Assembly (NCBI GenBank): GCA_001769855.1
Contig: MEPP01000026.1
Location: 1-64,000, forward strand
Origin: Bdellovibrionales bacterium GWA2_49_15
GTDB taxonomy: Bacteria; Bdellovibrionota; Bacteriovoracia; Bacteriovoracales; Bacteriovoracaceae
DNA: 64,000 bases
Direction: 5' to 3'
In this document: positions 1 to 9,181 of the stretch, one piece after another
Numbering within the stretch: position 1 is the stretch's first letter
Layout: each line of letters opens with the position of its first letter
Notes under the pieces: generated by a model
The model's input: the letters and a program-made list of their open reading frames with translations, nothing else
The model's database searches: none
What the model was told of the DNA's origin: nothing
Position numbers and translations under genes: made by a program

Positions 1-603
1 AACGACGGAAAGGCTCTCTAAAATTTCTAAGACAATGATTTTCTTGGGAAGTTTTTGTTTGGGCCCGATACATCGGGTAGTTCGGGCATTGGGTTGTTAT
101 TCCTTAATGAGGGATGTATCAGCGCAAAATTATCATGCTGTGATTCTAAAACAATGGTGGGGAAGAATTCCATGCCACCAGTGATGAGGGTCTAAAACAT
201 TCTGGTCCAGAGTTAGTGACTTTCTGAAGCACCCCCCGCTGCTTTAAAGGGACTCTTTGATTTATCAAAAAGATGCACTTGTGTAGTTGCTCATCCTCCG
301 TACTCAATGACCCCATCGATATCGATGCCAGACATCCATGCGTTTTCCATTTTGCACTATCAGCTTTCGTATAAATTCCATCCGGTGTATTTCCTTCTTC
401 CAACTGAGTATTTTTATCTATTTCCCCTTTTTGAAAAAATACCGACCATTTGCCTTGTACTCAAGGTCCAGGTACGAAATTAAGTGTGCAAATGTCGATG
501 CATACGAGGAGTCAGTTTCCCAGTTCGTCCTGATTGACGAAACAGAAGTAGCACGAATTTTGGAGAGAATGGAAGGTAAGTCATAGAGCGTTAGTCGATT
601 TTA
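1..603. other. Upstream region without a convincing gene
   Basis: No reading frame here looks like a functional gene. One plus-strand frame is open from base 2 to a stop at 182-184 (about 60 codons). It could be the 3' end of a gene lying outside the window, but I do not recognise it. A second plus frame (338-586) and a minus frame (146-403) are open, but they lack a good ribosome site and have poor residue composition. The end of the 338-586 frame, after about residue 35, has more protein-like composition and may be a decayed remnant. A promoter for hflK lies at the right edge. Confidence 0.4.
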
Positions 604-631
604 TTTGTCTTTATTGCCCATGAACTATACC
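604..631 (+). promoter_or_regulatory. Promoter for hflK, likely leaderless
   Basis: TTTGTC (604-609), a 16-nt spacer and TATACC (626-631) resemble a sigma-70 promoter. The -10 box ends 8 nt before the hflK ATG at 640, and no Shine-Dalgarno sequence precedes that ATG. Transcription would therefore start at or next to the start codon. The -35 match is imperfect. Confidence 0.45.
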
Positions 632-639
632 GTGCAACT

Positions 640-1665
640 ATGAATGATCAAAATCAGAGCAATCGAAGACCCAACGAATTCCCTTTTGAAATCAATGATT
701 TTCTAAATTGGTTTGAGAAAAACACTGGGCCCGTCAAATACGGAATCGGTGTAATTTTTATTCTTATTGGCGCTTACACAAGTTTTTACACTGTCCAACC
801 CAGTGAAGAAGCTGTGGTAACCCGCTTTGGCCGGTATGAAAGAACGACTCCACCGGGGCTGCATTTCTTGGCCCCGTTCGGTATTGAGACAGCGATAAAA
901 GTAAAAACTAAATTGGTTCTTCAGGAAGAATTTGGGTTTCGTACCAAGGACACTAGTCTACAGGTCACGGATTACAGTCAAGAAGATTTTGAAAAGGAAT
1001 CACTGATGCTTACGGGTGACTTAAACGTGGCAGATGTTGAGTGGATTGTTCAGTATCAGATCGCCGATCCCCAGAAATATTTATTTGCGGCACAAGATCC
1101 GAGCCGTAATATCCGCGATGTCTCTGAGGCCATCATGCGAAGAGTTGTGGGTGATAGGACGGTGAATGAAGTTTTAACCACCGGAAGGGTGGAGATTGCT
1201 ACTGAGGCGCAAAAGCTGACTCAAGAAGTGCTTGATAAGTATAATATTGGTATTCGTGTAGTCACCGTGAAGTTGCAAGATGTGAATCCGCCCGACATGG
1301 TCAAGCCATCTTTTAATGAAGTAAATGCTGCAAAACAAGAACAAGAAAAGGCCATCAACATGGCCGAAGAGGCCTACAATAAAGTCATTCCCGAAGCCAG
1401 TGGTAAGGCGGATGAGACAATTTCACAGGCCGAGGGATATGCTTCTGCGGTTGTGAATCGAGCGAAAGGGGATTCTGAACGGTTCTTAATGACCCTAAAA
1501 GAGTATCGTCAGGCCCCTGAAGTGACGCGGATTAGGATTTATATTGAAACCATGCAAGAGCTTTTTGGACGTTTTAAAAATATAACAATTGTAGATGAGA
1601 AGATTAAAGGTCTTTTGCCAGTATTTGGTCAGGACTTCGGCAATAGAGCAAAGGACGCACAATGA
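640..1665 (+). CDS. hflK: HflK, SPFH/band-7 membrane protease modulator
   Basis: HflK forms with HflC a membrane complex that binds and modulates the FtsH protease. The 341-residue product has a short polar N-terminus, one membrane segment at about residues 33-51, and then an SPFH/band-7 domain. That domain includes the typical start 'QPSEEAVVTRFGRY' and a later coiled-coil region rich in Glu, Lys and Ala. Length and order match HflK. The stop codon overlaps the start of the next gene by 4 nt (ATGA type), so HflK and HflC should be translationally coupled. No ribosome site precedes the ATG, while a promoter-like -10 box lies 8 nt upstream, suggesting a leaderless transcript. FtsH is not in the window. 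Confidence 0.93.
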   Translation: MNDQNQSNRRPNEFPFEINDFLNWFEKNTGPVKYGIGVIFILIGAYTSFYTVQPSEEAVVTRFGRYERTTPPGLHFLAPFGIETAIKVKTKLVLQEEFGFRTKDTSLQVTDYSQEDFEKESLMLTGDLNVADVEWIVQYQIADPQKYLFAAQDPSRNIRDVSEAIMRRVVGDRTVNEVLTTGRVEIATEAQKLTQEVLDKYNIGIRVVTVKLQDVNPPDMVKPSFNEVNAAKQEQEKAINMAEEAYNKVIPEASGKADETISQAEGYASAVVNRAKGDSERFLMTLKEYRQAPEVTRIRIYIETMQELFGRFKNITIVDEKIKGLLPVFGQDFGNRAKDAQ

Positions 1666-2651
1666 AAAAACCTATGCAGATTTTTATTGTTGCCGGACTA
1701 ACATTCCTGATGATTGTAGGTACTTTCTCCGCGACGTATATCCTTCCTGAGGGACGCCAGGCCATTATTACTCAGTTCGGACGTCCGATCGGAAATCCTG
1801 TTACTGAAGCGGGCCTTCAGATGAAGATGCCTTTTATCCAGAATATTCAATACGTCGACAAACGCATTCTCTCTTGGGATGGTTTTCCAAATCAAATTCC
1901 AACACGTGACAAAAAATACATTCTGGTGGATACAACTGCCCGATGGCGTATTGACGATGCCTTGAAATTTATTCAAACAGTTCAAAATGAAAGAGGTGCT
2001 AAAGCAAGATTGGATGCAATTTTGGATGCCATCACGCGTGATACGATCTCAAACCATAATCTCGTTGAAGCTGTTCGAAATACCAATTCGATCTTAGATT
2101 ACATCGAAGAAAAGCGGGTAGATTCTAAGCGAAAACTCGACAGCGGAGAGATTCTCGTTGCTGAAGAAGAAGAGATAACTGGCGAAATTGAAAAAATTCG
2201 CACCGGCCGTGAAAATTTGAGTGGCATGATTGCAAAAAAGGCGGCCACAGAGCTTGAACCCTTCGGTATTTCGATTATTGATGTTCAGCTTCGCAGAATT
2301 GCTTATGAGCAAAGTGTTGAGAAAAAAGTTTACGAGCGTATGATTTCTGAGCGCAAAAGAATCGCAGAAAAAATCCGTTCGATTGGTGAAGGTGAAAAGG
2401 CCAAAATTCAGGGAAAAACAAGTCGCGATCTTCAAAGGATTGAATCAGAAGCTTACAGACAGGCGCAGCTCATCAGAGGTAAGGCAGAGGCAGAGTCGAT
2501 GAAGATTTACGCTAAAGCGCTTTCTCAAGATAGGAAGTTCTATGAATTTATTCGAACCATGGATGCTTATAAGGACTCTTTGAAGCCCGAGACCAGGTTC
2601 ATACTTTCTACGGATTCACCTTTTCTTGAGATGTTAAAAAGAAAACCTTGA
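1662..2651 (+). CDS. hflC: HflC, SPFH/band-7 membrane protease modulator
   Basis: This is the partner of HflK in the FtsH-associated complex at the inner membrane. The 329-residue product starts with a membrane anchor at about residues 6-25, followed by the band-7 motif 'EGRQAIITQFGRP'. An acidic, charged stretch at about 155-185 lies in the same place as the variable insert of other HflC proteins. A coiled coil follows, ending near 'AYRQAQLIRGKAEAES', which is characteristic of HflC. The start overlaps the hflK stop by 4 nt. The reading frame is intact and no terminator with a T-run is obvious downstream. Confidence 0.93.
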   Translation: MKKPMQIFIVAGLTFLMIVGTFSATYILPEGRQAIITQFGRPIGNPVTEAGLQMKMPFIQNIQYVDKRILSWDGFPNQIPTRDKKYILVDTTARWRIDDALKFIQTVQNERGAKARLDAILDAITRDTISNHNLVEAVRNTNSILDYIEEKRVDSKRKLDSGEILVAEEEEITGEIEKIRTGRENLSGMIAKKAATELEPFGISIIDVQLRRIAYEQSVEKKVYERMISERKRIAEKIRSIGEGEKAKIQGKTSRDLQRIESEAYRQAQLIRGKAEAESMKIYAKALSQDRKFYEFIRTMDAYKDSLKPETRFILSTDSPFLEMLKRKP

Positions 2652-2719
2652 GTGTCCGACGACTCCTTCAAAAATCAAATGTGATCTGCGCCGATGTATT
2701 TTCTACTGAAAGTCGACGG

Positions 2720-3052
2720 TTATTCTTTTTCACCAGGACGCCGATATTTGATAGACGAGGCCTTATTTAGAACTGCCATTGTATCTTCAACTGTCAGTAA
2801 GACTGTTGTCTGGATTGAACTCAATGCTCCCCCAGCACCAATTGCAATAGCAGTGGCGGCCATAGATATATTGTCCGGGGCTTCCCATAAGGTGTAGCCG
2901 TCGTGATCACCAAAGGCATACCAGAAGCCCTGCAAATTTCCACCGACAGACTCAATGTATTGCTTCGCCGCTATTCTGCGGTCCTCGGGATTCCTAATAA
3001 GTTTGGCCCATGTTTCTGGAGTATAACTGAACCTGGTTAGGTAGAATGGCAT
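2720..3052 (-). CDS. GYD-domain protein
   Basis: This small cytoplasmic protein of 110 residues belongs to the GYD family, named after its Gly-Tyr-Asp motif. The motif is visible in the centre ('FGDHDGYTLWEAPD'), after the start 'MPFYLTRFSYTPETW'. The family is a ferredoxin-like fold of unknown function. I chose the start at 3052 because AAAGGA lies 6 nt upstream; an upstream in-frame ATG at 3136 has no ribosome site. The alanine- and glycine-rich stretch after the GYD motif is usual for the family. It stands alone, convergent with hflC. Confidence 0.8.
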   Translation of the reverse strand: MPFYLTRFSYTPETWAKLIRNPEDRRIAAKQYIESVGGNLQGFWYAFGDHDGYTLWEAPDNISMAATAIAIGAGGALSSIQTTVLLTVEDTMAVLNKASSIKYRRPGEKE

Positions 3053-3348
3053 TGTTTGTCCTTTGTTATTCTCCGACGATTTTCTTGCCGGATCATCGGT
3101 AAAATTTACGCCCACATAAATCTGTCTTCTAGTCATTTCGCATCAATATATTTTAGGAAATTATGGTGCAATAAAGCTATGGGTGATGAAACTATGAATG
3201 AAAAAATGAAGCATCGTTATGAAAGCTGATCTTTACCTGCTTTCACAATGACAAGAATTTATGAGTTTGGCTTCGATTGTTTCCACATCAAATAATTATT
3301 CGCTATCATGATGCCTGACGATCACTGTTATGAGGCAGAAAATCTCCC

Positions 3349-4533
3349 CTAATTCCGCCCCACCAGCAAATATTTCGGCTGCGCCCAAAGTGTGAGATAA
3401 ATGATCGTTGAAAGAAAGTAGATCGCAGAAGTAAAAAGGATCGAGTGCGTAAAGCCGGCAACTCCAATAATTCGACCACCAACGAAAGTGCCGAGCATCC
3501 AGGTCGCGTTCCAGCCCAGCATGCAAAGTGAGTTAACCGTGGCGTGATCTTTGGGGGGAATGCATTCCATTTGAAAGGCACGCGCCAATGGGTGACTCAT
3601 GTTCATCAGCGCCGAGCGAGCGATCAAGCAGATCACGGCGACTCTGATATCGTACGTCAGAGCAAGAAGCACCATGAAGGGAATAGAAAGAAGCTGGCTT
3701 CCAGCGACAGTCCTAAGCAGGCCAAAACGACGGCCGAGGGGCGGACCGGCCAAAACGCCAAGAAGCATCAGCGCATTGGAAGCGGCGAGAGCGGTGCCAA
3801 TAGTTCCTGTATCAAGATGGAAGCGCTCCTTCAAATAGAGATTCAAAAATGGAATGGTAATTCCTGCGCCAAAGCCAATCAAAATGTCGGGCACAATTAT
3901 TTTGAGAAAGCGGAGCAGGTCTCGATTGAACAGGTAGGAACGAAGAGGCTGCGTCGATGCGCCTGCGTCTCGGACATCGCCAGTGGCATAGTAGGGGAGG
4001 GCCGCGAGCAGGATTGAGATTGCGCCCACAATCATGGCCGCGGAATCTCCTCTGATCAAACGATTCACAAGGAAAACCGGCAACCAGCCCGCCACCAGTG
4101 TGCCTATGATTCCGGTGGCGACTTCGATTCCATAATTCAGGCCGAAAGCATCGGAGCGTGCTCTCTCTCCCGCGTGGCGCATGAGGAACGGCGCCGCAAT
4201 GACTCCATGGACGGCAGAGGCGGCACCCATGACGAATGATGCAAAAAAGAGCAGACGTGCGTCGAGGCCAAGGGCCAAAACGGCGAAACCGATCGCACTG
4301 ATAACTGTCGTGGCAACGAGGAGCGATCGGGTTGAAATCCGGTCAAATAAGACGGCTGCAGGCAGAGCGACGAGGACCGTTCCAAACGCTGCGGCACTTT
4401 GAATGTCGCCAATTAAGGATGTCGACATTCCCGTGTCCGCAAGACGCAAATTCATCAAGACGCCTAAGAAGGACATCCCGAAGCCAAAGAGGGCACTGGC
4501 AATGAAAAAAAGTGTTAAAGGTGCTCGGGGCAT
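3349..4533 (-). CDS. Major facilitator superfamily transporter
   Basis: A polytopic inner-membrane protein of about 394 residues with roughly 12 hydrophobic segments, consistent with an MFS permease. A basic loop between early helices ('LFDRISTRSLL') sits where the family's GX3(D/E)RXG(R/K)-type motif is expected, and a longer hydrophilic loop divides the two halves near the centre. The substrate cannot be read from the sequence; drug or metabolite efflux is possible. The start at 4533 is chosen over an upstream in-frame ATG at 4569 because GAGGA precedes it at good spacing. It is divergent from the HTH-DUF2087 regulator, which may control it. Its local base composition is richer in G+C than its neighbours. 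Confidence 0.85.
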   Translation of the reverse strand: MPRAPLTLFFIASALFGFGMSFLGVLMNLRLADTGMSTSLIGDIQSAAAFGTVLVALPAAVLFDRISTRSLLVATTVISAIGFAVLALGLDARLLFFASFVMGAASAVHGVIAAPFLMRHAGERARSDAFGLNYGIEVATGIIGTLVAGWLPVFLVNRLIRGDSAAMIVGAISILLAALPYYATGDVRDAGASTQPLRSYLFNRDLLRFLKIIVPDILIGFGAGITIPFLNLYLKERFHLDTGTIGTALAASNALMLLGVLAGPPLGRRFGLLRTVAGSQLLSIPFMVLLALTYDIRVAVICLIARSALMNMSHPLARAFQMECIPPKDHATVNSLCMLGWNATWMLGTFVGGRIIGVAGFTHSILFTSAIYFLSTIIYLTLWAQPKYLLVGRN

Positions 4534-4607
4534 AAAATCCTCTTTCGCATCTGACAGAGGACTAAGCATAGTCGATGCGTCATCGAAGCGTAAAGTGTAA
4601 AATAATG

Positions 4608-4636
4608 TTGCAATATCCGTTAAAATGCCATAAAAT
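4608..4636 (+). promoter_or_regulatory. Promoter of the HTH-DUF2087 gene, likely leaderless
   Basis: TTGCAA (4608-4613), a 17-nt spacer and TAAAAT (4631-4636) form a good sigma-70-type promoter. The start codon at 4644 follows only 7 nt after the -10 box and has no Shine-Dalgarno sequence. Confidence 0.6.
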
Positions 4637-4647
4637 GCTTTTTATGG
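4628..4647. promoter_or_regulatory. Inverted repeat over the -10 box and start codon
   Basis: CCATAAAA and TTTTATGG form a perfect 8-bp inverted repeat with a 4-nt centre. It covers both the -10 hexamer and the ATG of the adjacent DNA-binding protein. A site in this place would suit autorepression, but no binding data can be read from the sequence. Confidence 0.4.
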
Positions 4648-5117
4648 AAAAAGTTAAGAGCAAAGAATATGAGTCGAGTCTCCGATTTTTTACGTCATCG
4701 GAAGTCGCAGACATTTTAAAAATGAACCCACAGGTTATTGCGCGCAAGCTTCTAGCAGGTGAGATCGAAGGTTATAAGATTGGAAAAGACTGGCGTGTGT
4801 CAGAGACCCAGCTGTTTGCATTTTTAGAACGGCACTCAAACCAAAAATCTGGTTCCGGTCTTGACTCAAAAATAATCCAGTCATTCTTTGAAAATGGTCG
4901 TCTCAAATCCATTCCGACAGTGAGGAATAAACGAGTGGTGGTGCTAAAATATTTAGTGTCGAAACTCGATCCAAATAAAGTGTATTCCGAAAATGACATC
5001 AATAAGTTTCTCATGGCGTTTCACCCAGACGTATGTACCCTGCGGCGAGAATTCATTATGAATAAATTGATGGTGAGAAAAAGCGGTAATTACAAGGTGA
5101 TTGCCTGGAACCGGTAA
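4644..5117 (+). CDS. Excisionase-type HTH plus DUF2087 regulator
   Basis: A 157-residue protein with two parts. Residues about 12-60 ('FFTSSEVADILKMNPQVIAR' and following) match the MerR-like/excisionase helix-turn-helix used as a small DNA-binding module. Residues about 72-150 match DUF2087, with the expected 'LKSIPTVRNKRVVVLKYL' start and the later 'DVCTLRREFIMNKLMVR' segment. DUF2087 is commonly fused to DNA-binding domains, so a transcriptional regulator is the best call. The start at 4644 is supported by a promoter 7 nt upstream, although in-frame ATGs at 4575 and 4635 exist. It is divergent from the MFS transporter. Confidence 0.8.
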   Translation: MEKVKSKEYESSLRFFTSSEVADILKMNPQVIARKLLAGEIEGYKIGKDWRVSETQLFAFLERHSNQKSGSGLDSKIIQSFFENGRLKSIPTVRNKRVVVLKYLVSKLDPNKVYSENDINKFLMAFHPDVCTLRREFIMNKLMVRKSGNYKVIAWNR

Positions 5118-5141
5118 CTTCCAATAAGTCTTCGTGAGATT

Positions 5142-5531
5142 TTATTGGCTCTTTTCCTCGCACTTATACGCAATACCTTCCAAATTTTCTTGTTTGCATT
5201 TATATCCACCAAGTTTAACCAAGAGGGTATCAGCATCTATTTTTCGCGCTCTTCTTTCCATGGCCTCAATTATTATTTCACAATTCCTCGCCACTTTAAT
5301 TAGACTCTCACCCCTGCCAGCTTTCACAATCGCTATTTTTTGACAATTAATGACATCATTCTCCTCAAATGTTTTTCGAATAGTAACCTGTTTTTTCTCA
5401 GCGATTTTCTCATTGGTGGAATCATAATCGGTTGTATTAAGAAAAATAAATGGAATATTCCCAAACGTGATTGCCGTCGTATCAGCTAGCGCCAAGTTGC
5501 TTATAAATAAAAAAATTAATAATATTTTCAT
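5142..5531 (-). CDS. Small secreted protein of unknown function
   Basis: The 129-residue product begins with a clear signal peptide ('MKILLIFLFISNLALA'), so it is exported to the periplasm or beyond. The mature part has four cysteines, two of them in the paired 'YKCK...YKCE' tail, which could form disulfides. A segment 'DADTLLVKLGGYKCK' loosely recalls DUF4156-type periplasmic proteins, but this is too weak for a family call. A strong GGGGG ribosome site precedes the ATG. It stands alone. Confidence 0.6.
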   Translation of the reverse strand: MKILLIFLFISNLALADTTAITFGNIPFIFLNTTDYDSTNEKIAEKKQVTIRKTFEENDVINCQKIAIVKAGRGESLIKVARNCEIIIEAMERRARKIDADTLLVKLGGYKCKQENLEGIAYKCEEKSQ

Positions 5532-5701
5532 ACGTCCCCCGCATCGTTAATATTGTATAATTTTACAGGATTTTTTCATATGTGCCTAGCTCGCATTCCT
5601 TTCGACGCGGGGATCATTCTCATGCCAATAAAAAAGGCCCTTCACCTGATCGCGACTCCAGATCGAGGGAGGAAAAAATTGAATCGAAAATGTCGGTGAC
5701 C

Positions 5702-6454
5702 CTATTTCTTTATGGCAAGATGCCCTGTCACCTTGCAGAGAGACTTGTGATTGGGCGAAGTGATGCTGTCTAGAAATTCTTTTTCAAACAGCGCATATTC
5801 GGATGCGAGAAATTTCTTTAGACCGCTCATCCGAGACAGCCGGTTTTTCCAGGCCTGCAAAATGTCGGCATTGGCCGGGCCGTTAAAGGACAATTCCTTG
5901 TCGACCACGACAAAAGAAGTTACGTGAAAGTTATGTTTCTCTAGAACATTTTTAAGTTTTCTTCCCGCAGTAAAATCGTAGCGCCCAGCATGCAAAGCTT
6001 CATCGTAGAAGGCTTCGATCATTAGCTGACTTTTTTGAGATAGTGGTTCATGGCCGAGCAAGTTGTCGATCTCAACTAAGCACACCCAGGCATCGGGTTT
6101 TAAAAAAGATTTCCAATGGGTAAAAGGCGTGTCGAAGTCAGGAAAATAGGCAGCCACGAAGCTAGACCAAAGACCATCATATTTTTCTCCCCCGAGATCG
6201 AGGGCAGTAAGGTTTTGCTGCAAAAAAATGGCATTTTTAGGGTTGCGATCAAAGGCGGAAGACAGATGTTCGCCATTCATGTCAATGCCTGTGACATTCG
6301 CGCCTCGCGCGACGAGTTCGGCACTAAGATCACCAGGGCCGCAACCAAGGTCGAGCAGGTGCTGTCCCGGAGAAATCGGACAGCGCGCCAGCACACTTTC
6401 CCAGTCGCGCCACGAAAATTGTTTTTTATATTCCGCAGTCAATGACATGCGCAT
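5702..6454 (-). CDS. Class I SAM-dependent methyltransferase
   Basis: A 250-residue cytoplasmic enzyme. Motif I of the Rossmann-type methyltransferases is clear ('HLLDLGCGPGDLSAELVARG'), followed by an acidic residue after the second strand ('VTGIDMN') that would bind the ribose of S-adenosylmethionine, and by a motif near 'YDGLWSSFVAAYF'. The substrate is unknown; the arrangement is like small-molecule methyltransferases of the UbiE/BioC type. The start could be Met1 (6454) or Met3 (6448). Neither has a ribosome site, and a weak promoter-like pair lies just upstream, so a leaderless transcript is possible here too. Confidence 0.8.
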   Translation of the reverse strand: MRMSLTAEYKKQFSWRDWESVLARCPISPGQHLLDLGCGPGDLSAELVARGANVTGIDMNGEHLSSAFDRNPKNAIFLQQNLTALDLGGEKYDGLWSSFVAAYFPDFDTPFTHWKSFLKPDAWVCLVEIDNLLGHEPLSQKSQLMIEAFYDEALHAGRYDFTAGRKLKNVLEKHNFHVTSFVVVDKELSFNGPANADILQAWKNRLSRMSGLKKFLASEYALFEKEFLDSITSPNHKSLCKVTGHLAIKK

Positions 6455-6738
6455 TATTGTGTCTTGTCAGCATTAATGACGGCAAGTAAGAATTTTCTCT
6501 TCAAAGAAAGCATTGCTTATATTTTTCATTAGGTGCGCGCATTTGAATTTTGAGCTTGGACATCTTGGCTTCTCGTCGCAGGTCCTATTTATTCAGATAG
6601 TTGCTAAGGATTCTAGGGGCAAAATAAGCTAAATCTCAGGGGGCTTAGGGCAGAAACGACTAGACTTTTAAGCACCCAGTGTCGGATACTTATTTCTTCA
6701 TATTTTTTAAGCAACAAGTATTAGTCAAGGAGACTTAT

Positions 6739-7929
6739 ATGAATTCTATCAACCAGCTCATAAGCGACATTAAGAAGCTGGACTTCAGTATGTTTCAGAA
6801 GGATTTTTTGCTGACCTGGGAAAAATCCGACCAGGAAATTTTGGCCACATTATATATGGCGCAGCTTTTGAAAGAATTGCATGGCAAAAATATTTCCTGC
6901 AAGGTCTTCGAGTCCGGCCTGGCCGTCAGCCAGTTCCGCGACAATTCCACGCGAACACGTTTTTCCTTCACCTCGGCCGCTAACCTTTTGGGCCTGGCGG
7001 TACAGGATCTCGATGAAGGAAAAAGTCAAATTGCCCACGGCGAAACGGTAAGAGAAACCTCCAATATGATTTCCTTTCTTGCTGATGTGATTGGCATCCG
7101 CGACGATATGTATCTCGGTGCTGGACATACGTATATGCAAGAGGTGGGGCGCTCGCTTGATGATGGCTTTAAGGAAGGTGTGCTCAATCAGCGTCCGGGC
7201 GTTGTGAACCTTCAGTGCGACATTGATCACCCGACACAATCAATGTCCGATCTCCTCCACCTGAAAAACTTTTTTGGTGGTGATTTGAAAAACCTAAAAG
7301 GCAAAAAAATTGCCATGACCTGGGCCTATTCTCCCAGCTACGGAAAACCCCTCTCTGTTCCCCAGGGAATTATCGGGCTCATGACTCGCTTTGGAATGAA
7401 TGTAACGCTGGCCCATCCTGAAGGTTATAGTCTGATCCCAGATACCCTGGAAGTTGCCAAGAAAAACGCTAAGGCCAGTGGTGGAAATTTCACGGTCACT
7501 GGCTCTATGGATGAGGCCTTCAAAGATGCCGACATTGTGTATCCAAAAAGCTGGGCCCCTTACCACGTTATGCAACAGCGGACCCAATTGTTGCAAAAGA
7601 AAGATAACGACGGCCTCAAAGATCTTGAGAAGCAATGCCTGGCCAATAATGCCAAATTTAAAAACTGGGAATGCACTGAAGAAAAGATGAAATTAACCAA
7701 AGGTGGCAAGGCCCTTTATATGCATTGTCTGCCTGCCGACATTTCCGGTGTCTCATGCAAGGAAGGCGAGGTGGCCGCGAGTGTCTTTGAACGTTACCGC
7801 GCCGATACCTATCGGGAAGCTGGCTACAAGCCATTTATCATTGCTGCCATGATGCTCTCTATGCGCTTTAAAAATAGTGCGGAAGTTTTAGAAAAAATTA
7901 TTAAAGAAAATAAAAAAAGATTAAGTTAA
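6739..7929 (+). CDS. ygeW: YgeW-type knotted carbamoyltransferase
   Basis: A 396-residue member of the aspartate/ornithine carbamoyltransferase superfamily, of the YgeW branch whose substrate is unknown. The carbamoyl-phosphate loop 'STRTRFSF' is present, followed by 'LDEGKSQIAHGETVRET', which is diagnostic of YgeW. 'DHPTQSMSD' and 'MHCLPAD' correspond to the HPxQ and HCLP motifs. The start at 6739 has AAGGAGA 6 nt upstream; an earlier in-frame ATG at 6679 has none. It heads a run with ygeY and arcC, 23-26 nt apart. The same trio occurs in the E. coli purine/allantoin catabolism region, so it probably produces or consumes carbamoyl phosphate from a carbamoylated substrate. Confidence 0.92.
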   Translation: MNSINQLISDIKKLDFSMFQKDFLLTWEKSDQEILATLYMAQLLKELHGKNISCKVFESGLAVSQFRDNSTRTRFSFTSAANLLGLAVQDLDEGKSQIAHGETVRETSNMISFLADVIGIRDDMYLGAGHTYMQEVGRSLDDGFKEGVLNQRPGVVNLQCDIDHPTQSMSDLLHLKNFFGGDLKNLKGKKIAMTWAYSPSYGKPLSVPQGIIGLMTRFGMNVTLAHPEGYSLIPDTLEVAKKNAKASGGNFTVTGSMDEAFKDADIVYPKSWAPYHVMQQRTQLLQKKDNDGLKDLEKQCLANNAKFKNWECTEEKMKLTKGGKALYMHCLPADISGVSCKEGEVAASVFERYRADTYREAGYKPFIIAAMMLSMRFKNSAEVLEKIIKENKKRLS

Positions 7930-7952
7930 AAAATCGATTCCGAGGAGTTTTT

Positions 7953-9155
7953 ATGATGGATCCAAAACAAATTTTGGCCCGTGCCGAAAAATATGCCCCA
8001 GAGATTACCCAATTCCTTCGCGATATGATTGCGATTCCTTCCGAATCATGTCAGGAAAAAGGGGTCATCGAATGCATTAAAAATGAAATGCAAAAAGTCG
8101 GTTTCGATGAGATCAAGATCGACAAGATGGGAAATATCTTAGGGAGAATCGGCAAGGGCAAAAGAGTTATTGCCATGGATGCTCACATCGATACCGTCGG
8201 CGTTGGTGATCCCAAGGCCTGGAAGATCGATCCTTTTAAGGGAAAACTGGAAAACGGCATCGTTTACGGTCGCGGTGCTTCCGATCAGGAGGCCGGTATG
8301 GCCGCCATGGTGTACGCCGGAAAAATCATTAAGGATCTGAAGCTTGAAGGGGACTATACACTTTGGGTGACGGGGACGGTTCAAGAGGAAGACTGTGATG
8401 GACTTTGCTGGCAGTACATTCTCAAGGAAAAAGTTTTAAATCCTGAAATGGTTATCATCACAGAGCCTACCAATCTGGGAATTTATCGCGGGCATCGTGG
8501 ACGTATGGAGATAGGAGTTACCACCAAAGGTGTATCCTGCCATGGTTCCGCCCCCGAGAGAGGAGTTAATGCCGTTTACATGATGGCCAAAGTGGTCAAT
8601 GAAATTGAAAAACTCAATACCCGCCTGGCCGATGATTCTTTTTTGGGCAAAGGAACTGTGACTGTTTCCTATATCGATTGCAAGACGCCTTCCATGTGCG
8701 CGGTTCCTGATCGTGCCTTTATTCACCTTGATCGACGCTTAACTCGAGGTGAGACGAAAGAAATTGCCGTGGCGGAAGTGAAAGATGCCATCAAGCGTGC
8801 CGGAGTTGAGGCCGAGGTTGAAGTTCTGAAGTATGCCGTTCCAAGCTACACCAACTTCACCTATGAAACGGAAAAATATTTCCCTACCTGGGTACTCGAA
8901 GAAGATCATGTCGTTTGCAAGAGTTCGGTTGAAACCTTTGAAAAGTTGTTTGGGCAAAAGGCCAGAGTCGATAAGTGGACCTTCTCAACCAACGGCATCG
9001 CCACCATGGGGATGATGGGAATACCCACGATCGGTTTTGGGCCTGCTAATGAGATTCATGCCCATTCTGTTGATGATCAATGTCCGGTTGAACATTTAGT
9101 TAAGGCCGCGGCCTTCTACGCCGCATTCCCGACAATTTATTGTCAGAGAGCATAA
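7953..9155 (+). CDS. ygeY: YgeY-type M20 metallohydrolase
   Basis: A 400-residue M20-family zinc hydrolase closest to YgeY. Metal-site motifs are visible: 'MDAHIDTVGVGD' with the first His and Asp, 'GRGASDQEAGMAA' with the bridging Asp, 'EEDCDG' with the catalytic Glu pair, and a late 'ANEIHAHSVDD' with the final His. Such enzymes cleave amide or peptide bonds in small substrates such as dipeptides, acetylated amino acids or carbamoyl compounds. The exact substrate of YgeY is not settled. GAGGAG precedes the start. It lies 23 nt after ygeW and 26 nt before arcC, so one operon is likely. Confidence 0.9.
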   Translation: MMDPKQILARAEKYAPEITQFLRDMIAIPSESCQEKGVIECIKNEMQKVGFDEIKIDKMGNILGRIGKGKRVIAMDAHIDTVGVGDPKAWKIDPFKGKLENGIVYGRGASDQEAGMAAMVYAGKIIKDLKLEGDYTLWVTGTVQEEDCDGLCWQYILKEKVLNPEMVIITEPTNLGIYRGHRGRMEIGVTTKGVSCHGSAPERGVNAVYMMAKVVNEIEKLNTRLADDSFLGKGTVTVSYIDCKTPSMCAVPDRAFIHLDRRLTRGETKEIAVAEVKDAIKRAGVEAEVEVLKYAVPSYTNFTYETEKYFPTWVLEEDHVVCKSSVETFEKLFGQKARVDKWTFSTNGIATMGMMGIPTIGFGPANEIHAHSVDDQCPVEHLVKAAAFYAAFPTIYCQRA

Positions 9156-9181
9156 TTTATCGCATGTGAAGGAGGGGCGTG

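Noticed and set aside
146..403. 85-residue minus-strand ORF near the window start
   Set aside because: No supporting start signal or recognisable motifs, and overlaps another weak frame.
338..586. 82-residue plus-strand ORF before hflK
   Set aside because: No ribosome site, no recognisable family and odd composition in its first half; the hflK promoter lies just after it. At best a remnant.
5582..5773. 63-residue plus-strand ORF overlapping the methyltransferase end
   Set aside because: Highly charged, no ribosome site, and overlaps the real gene on the other strand.
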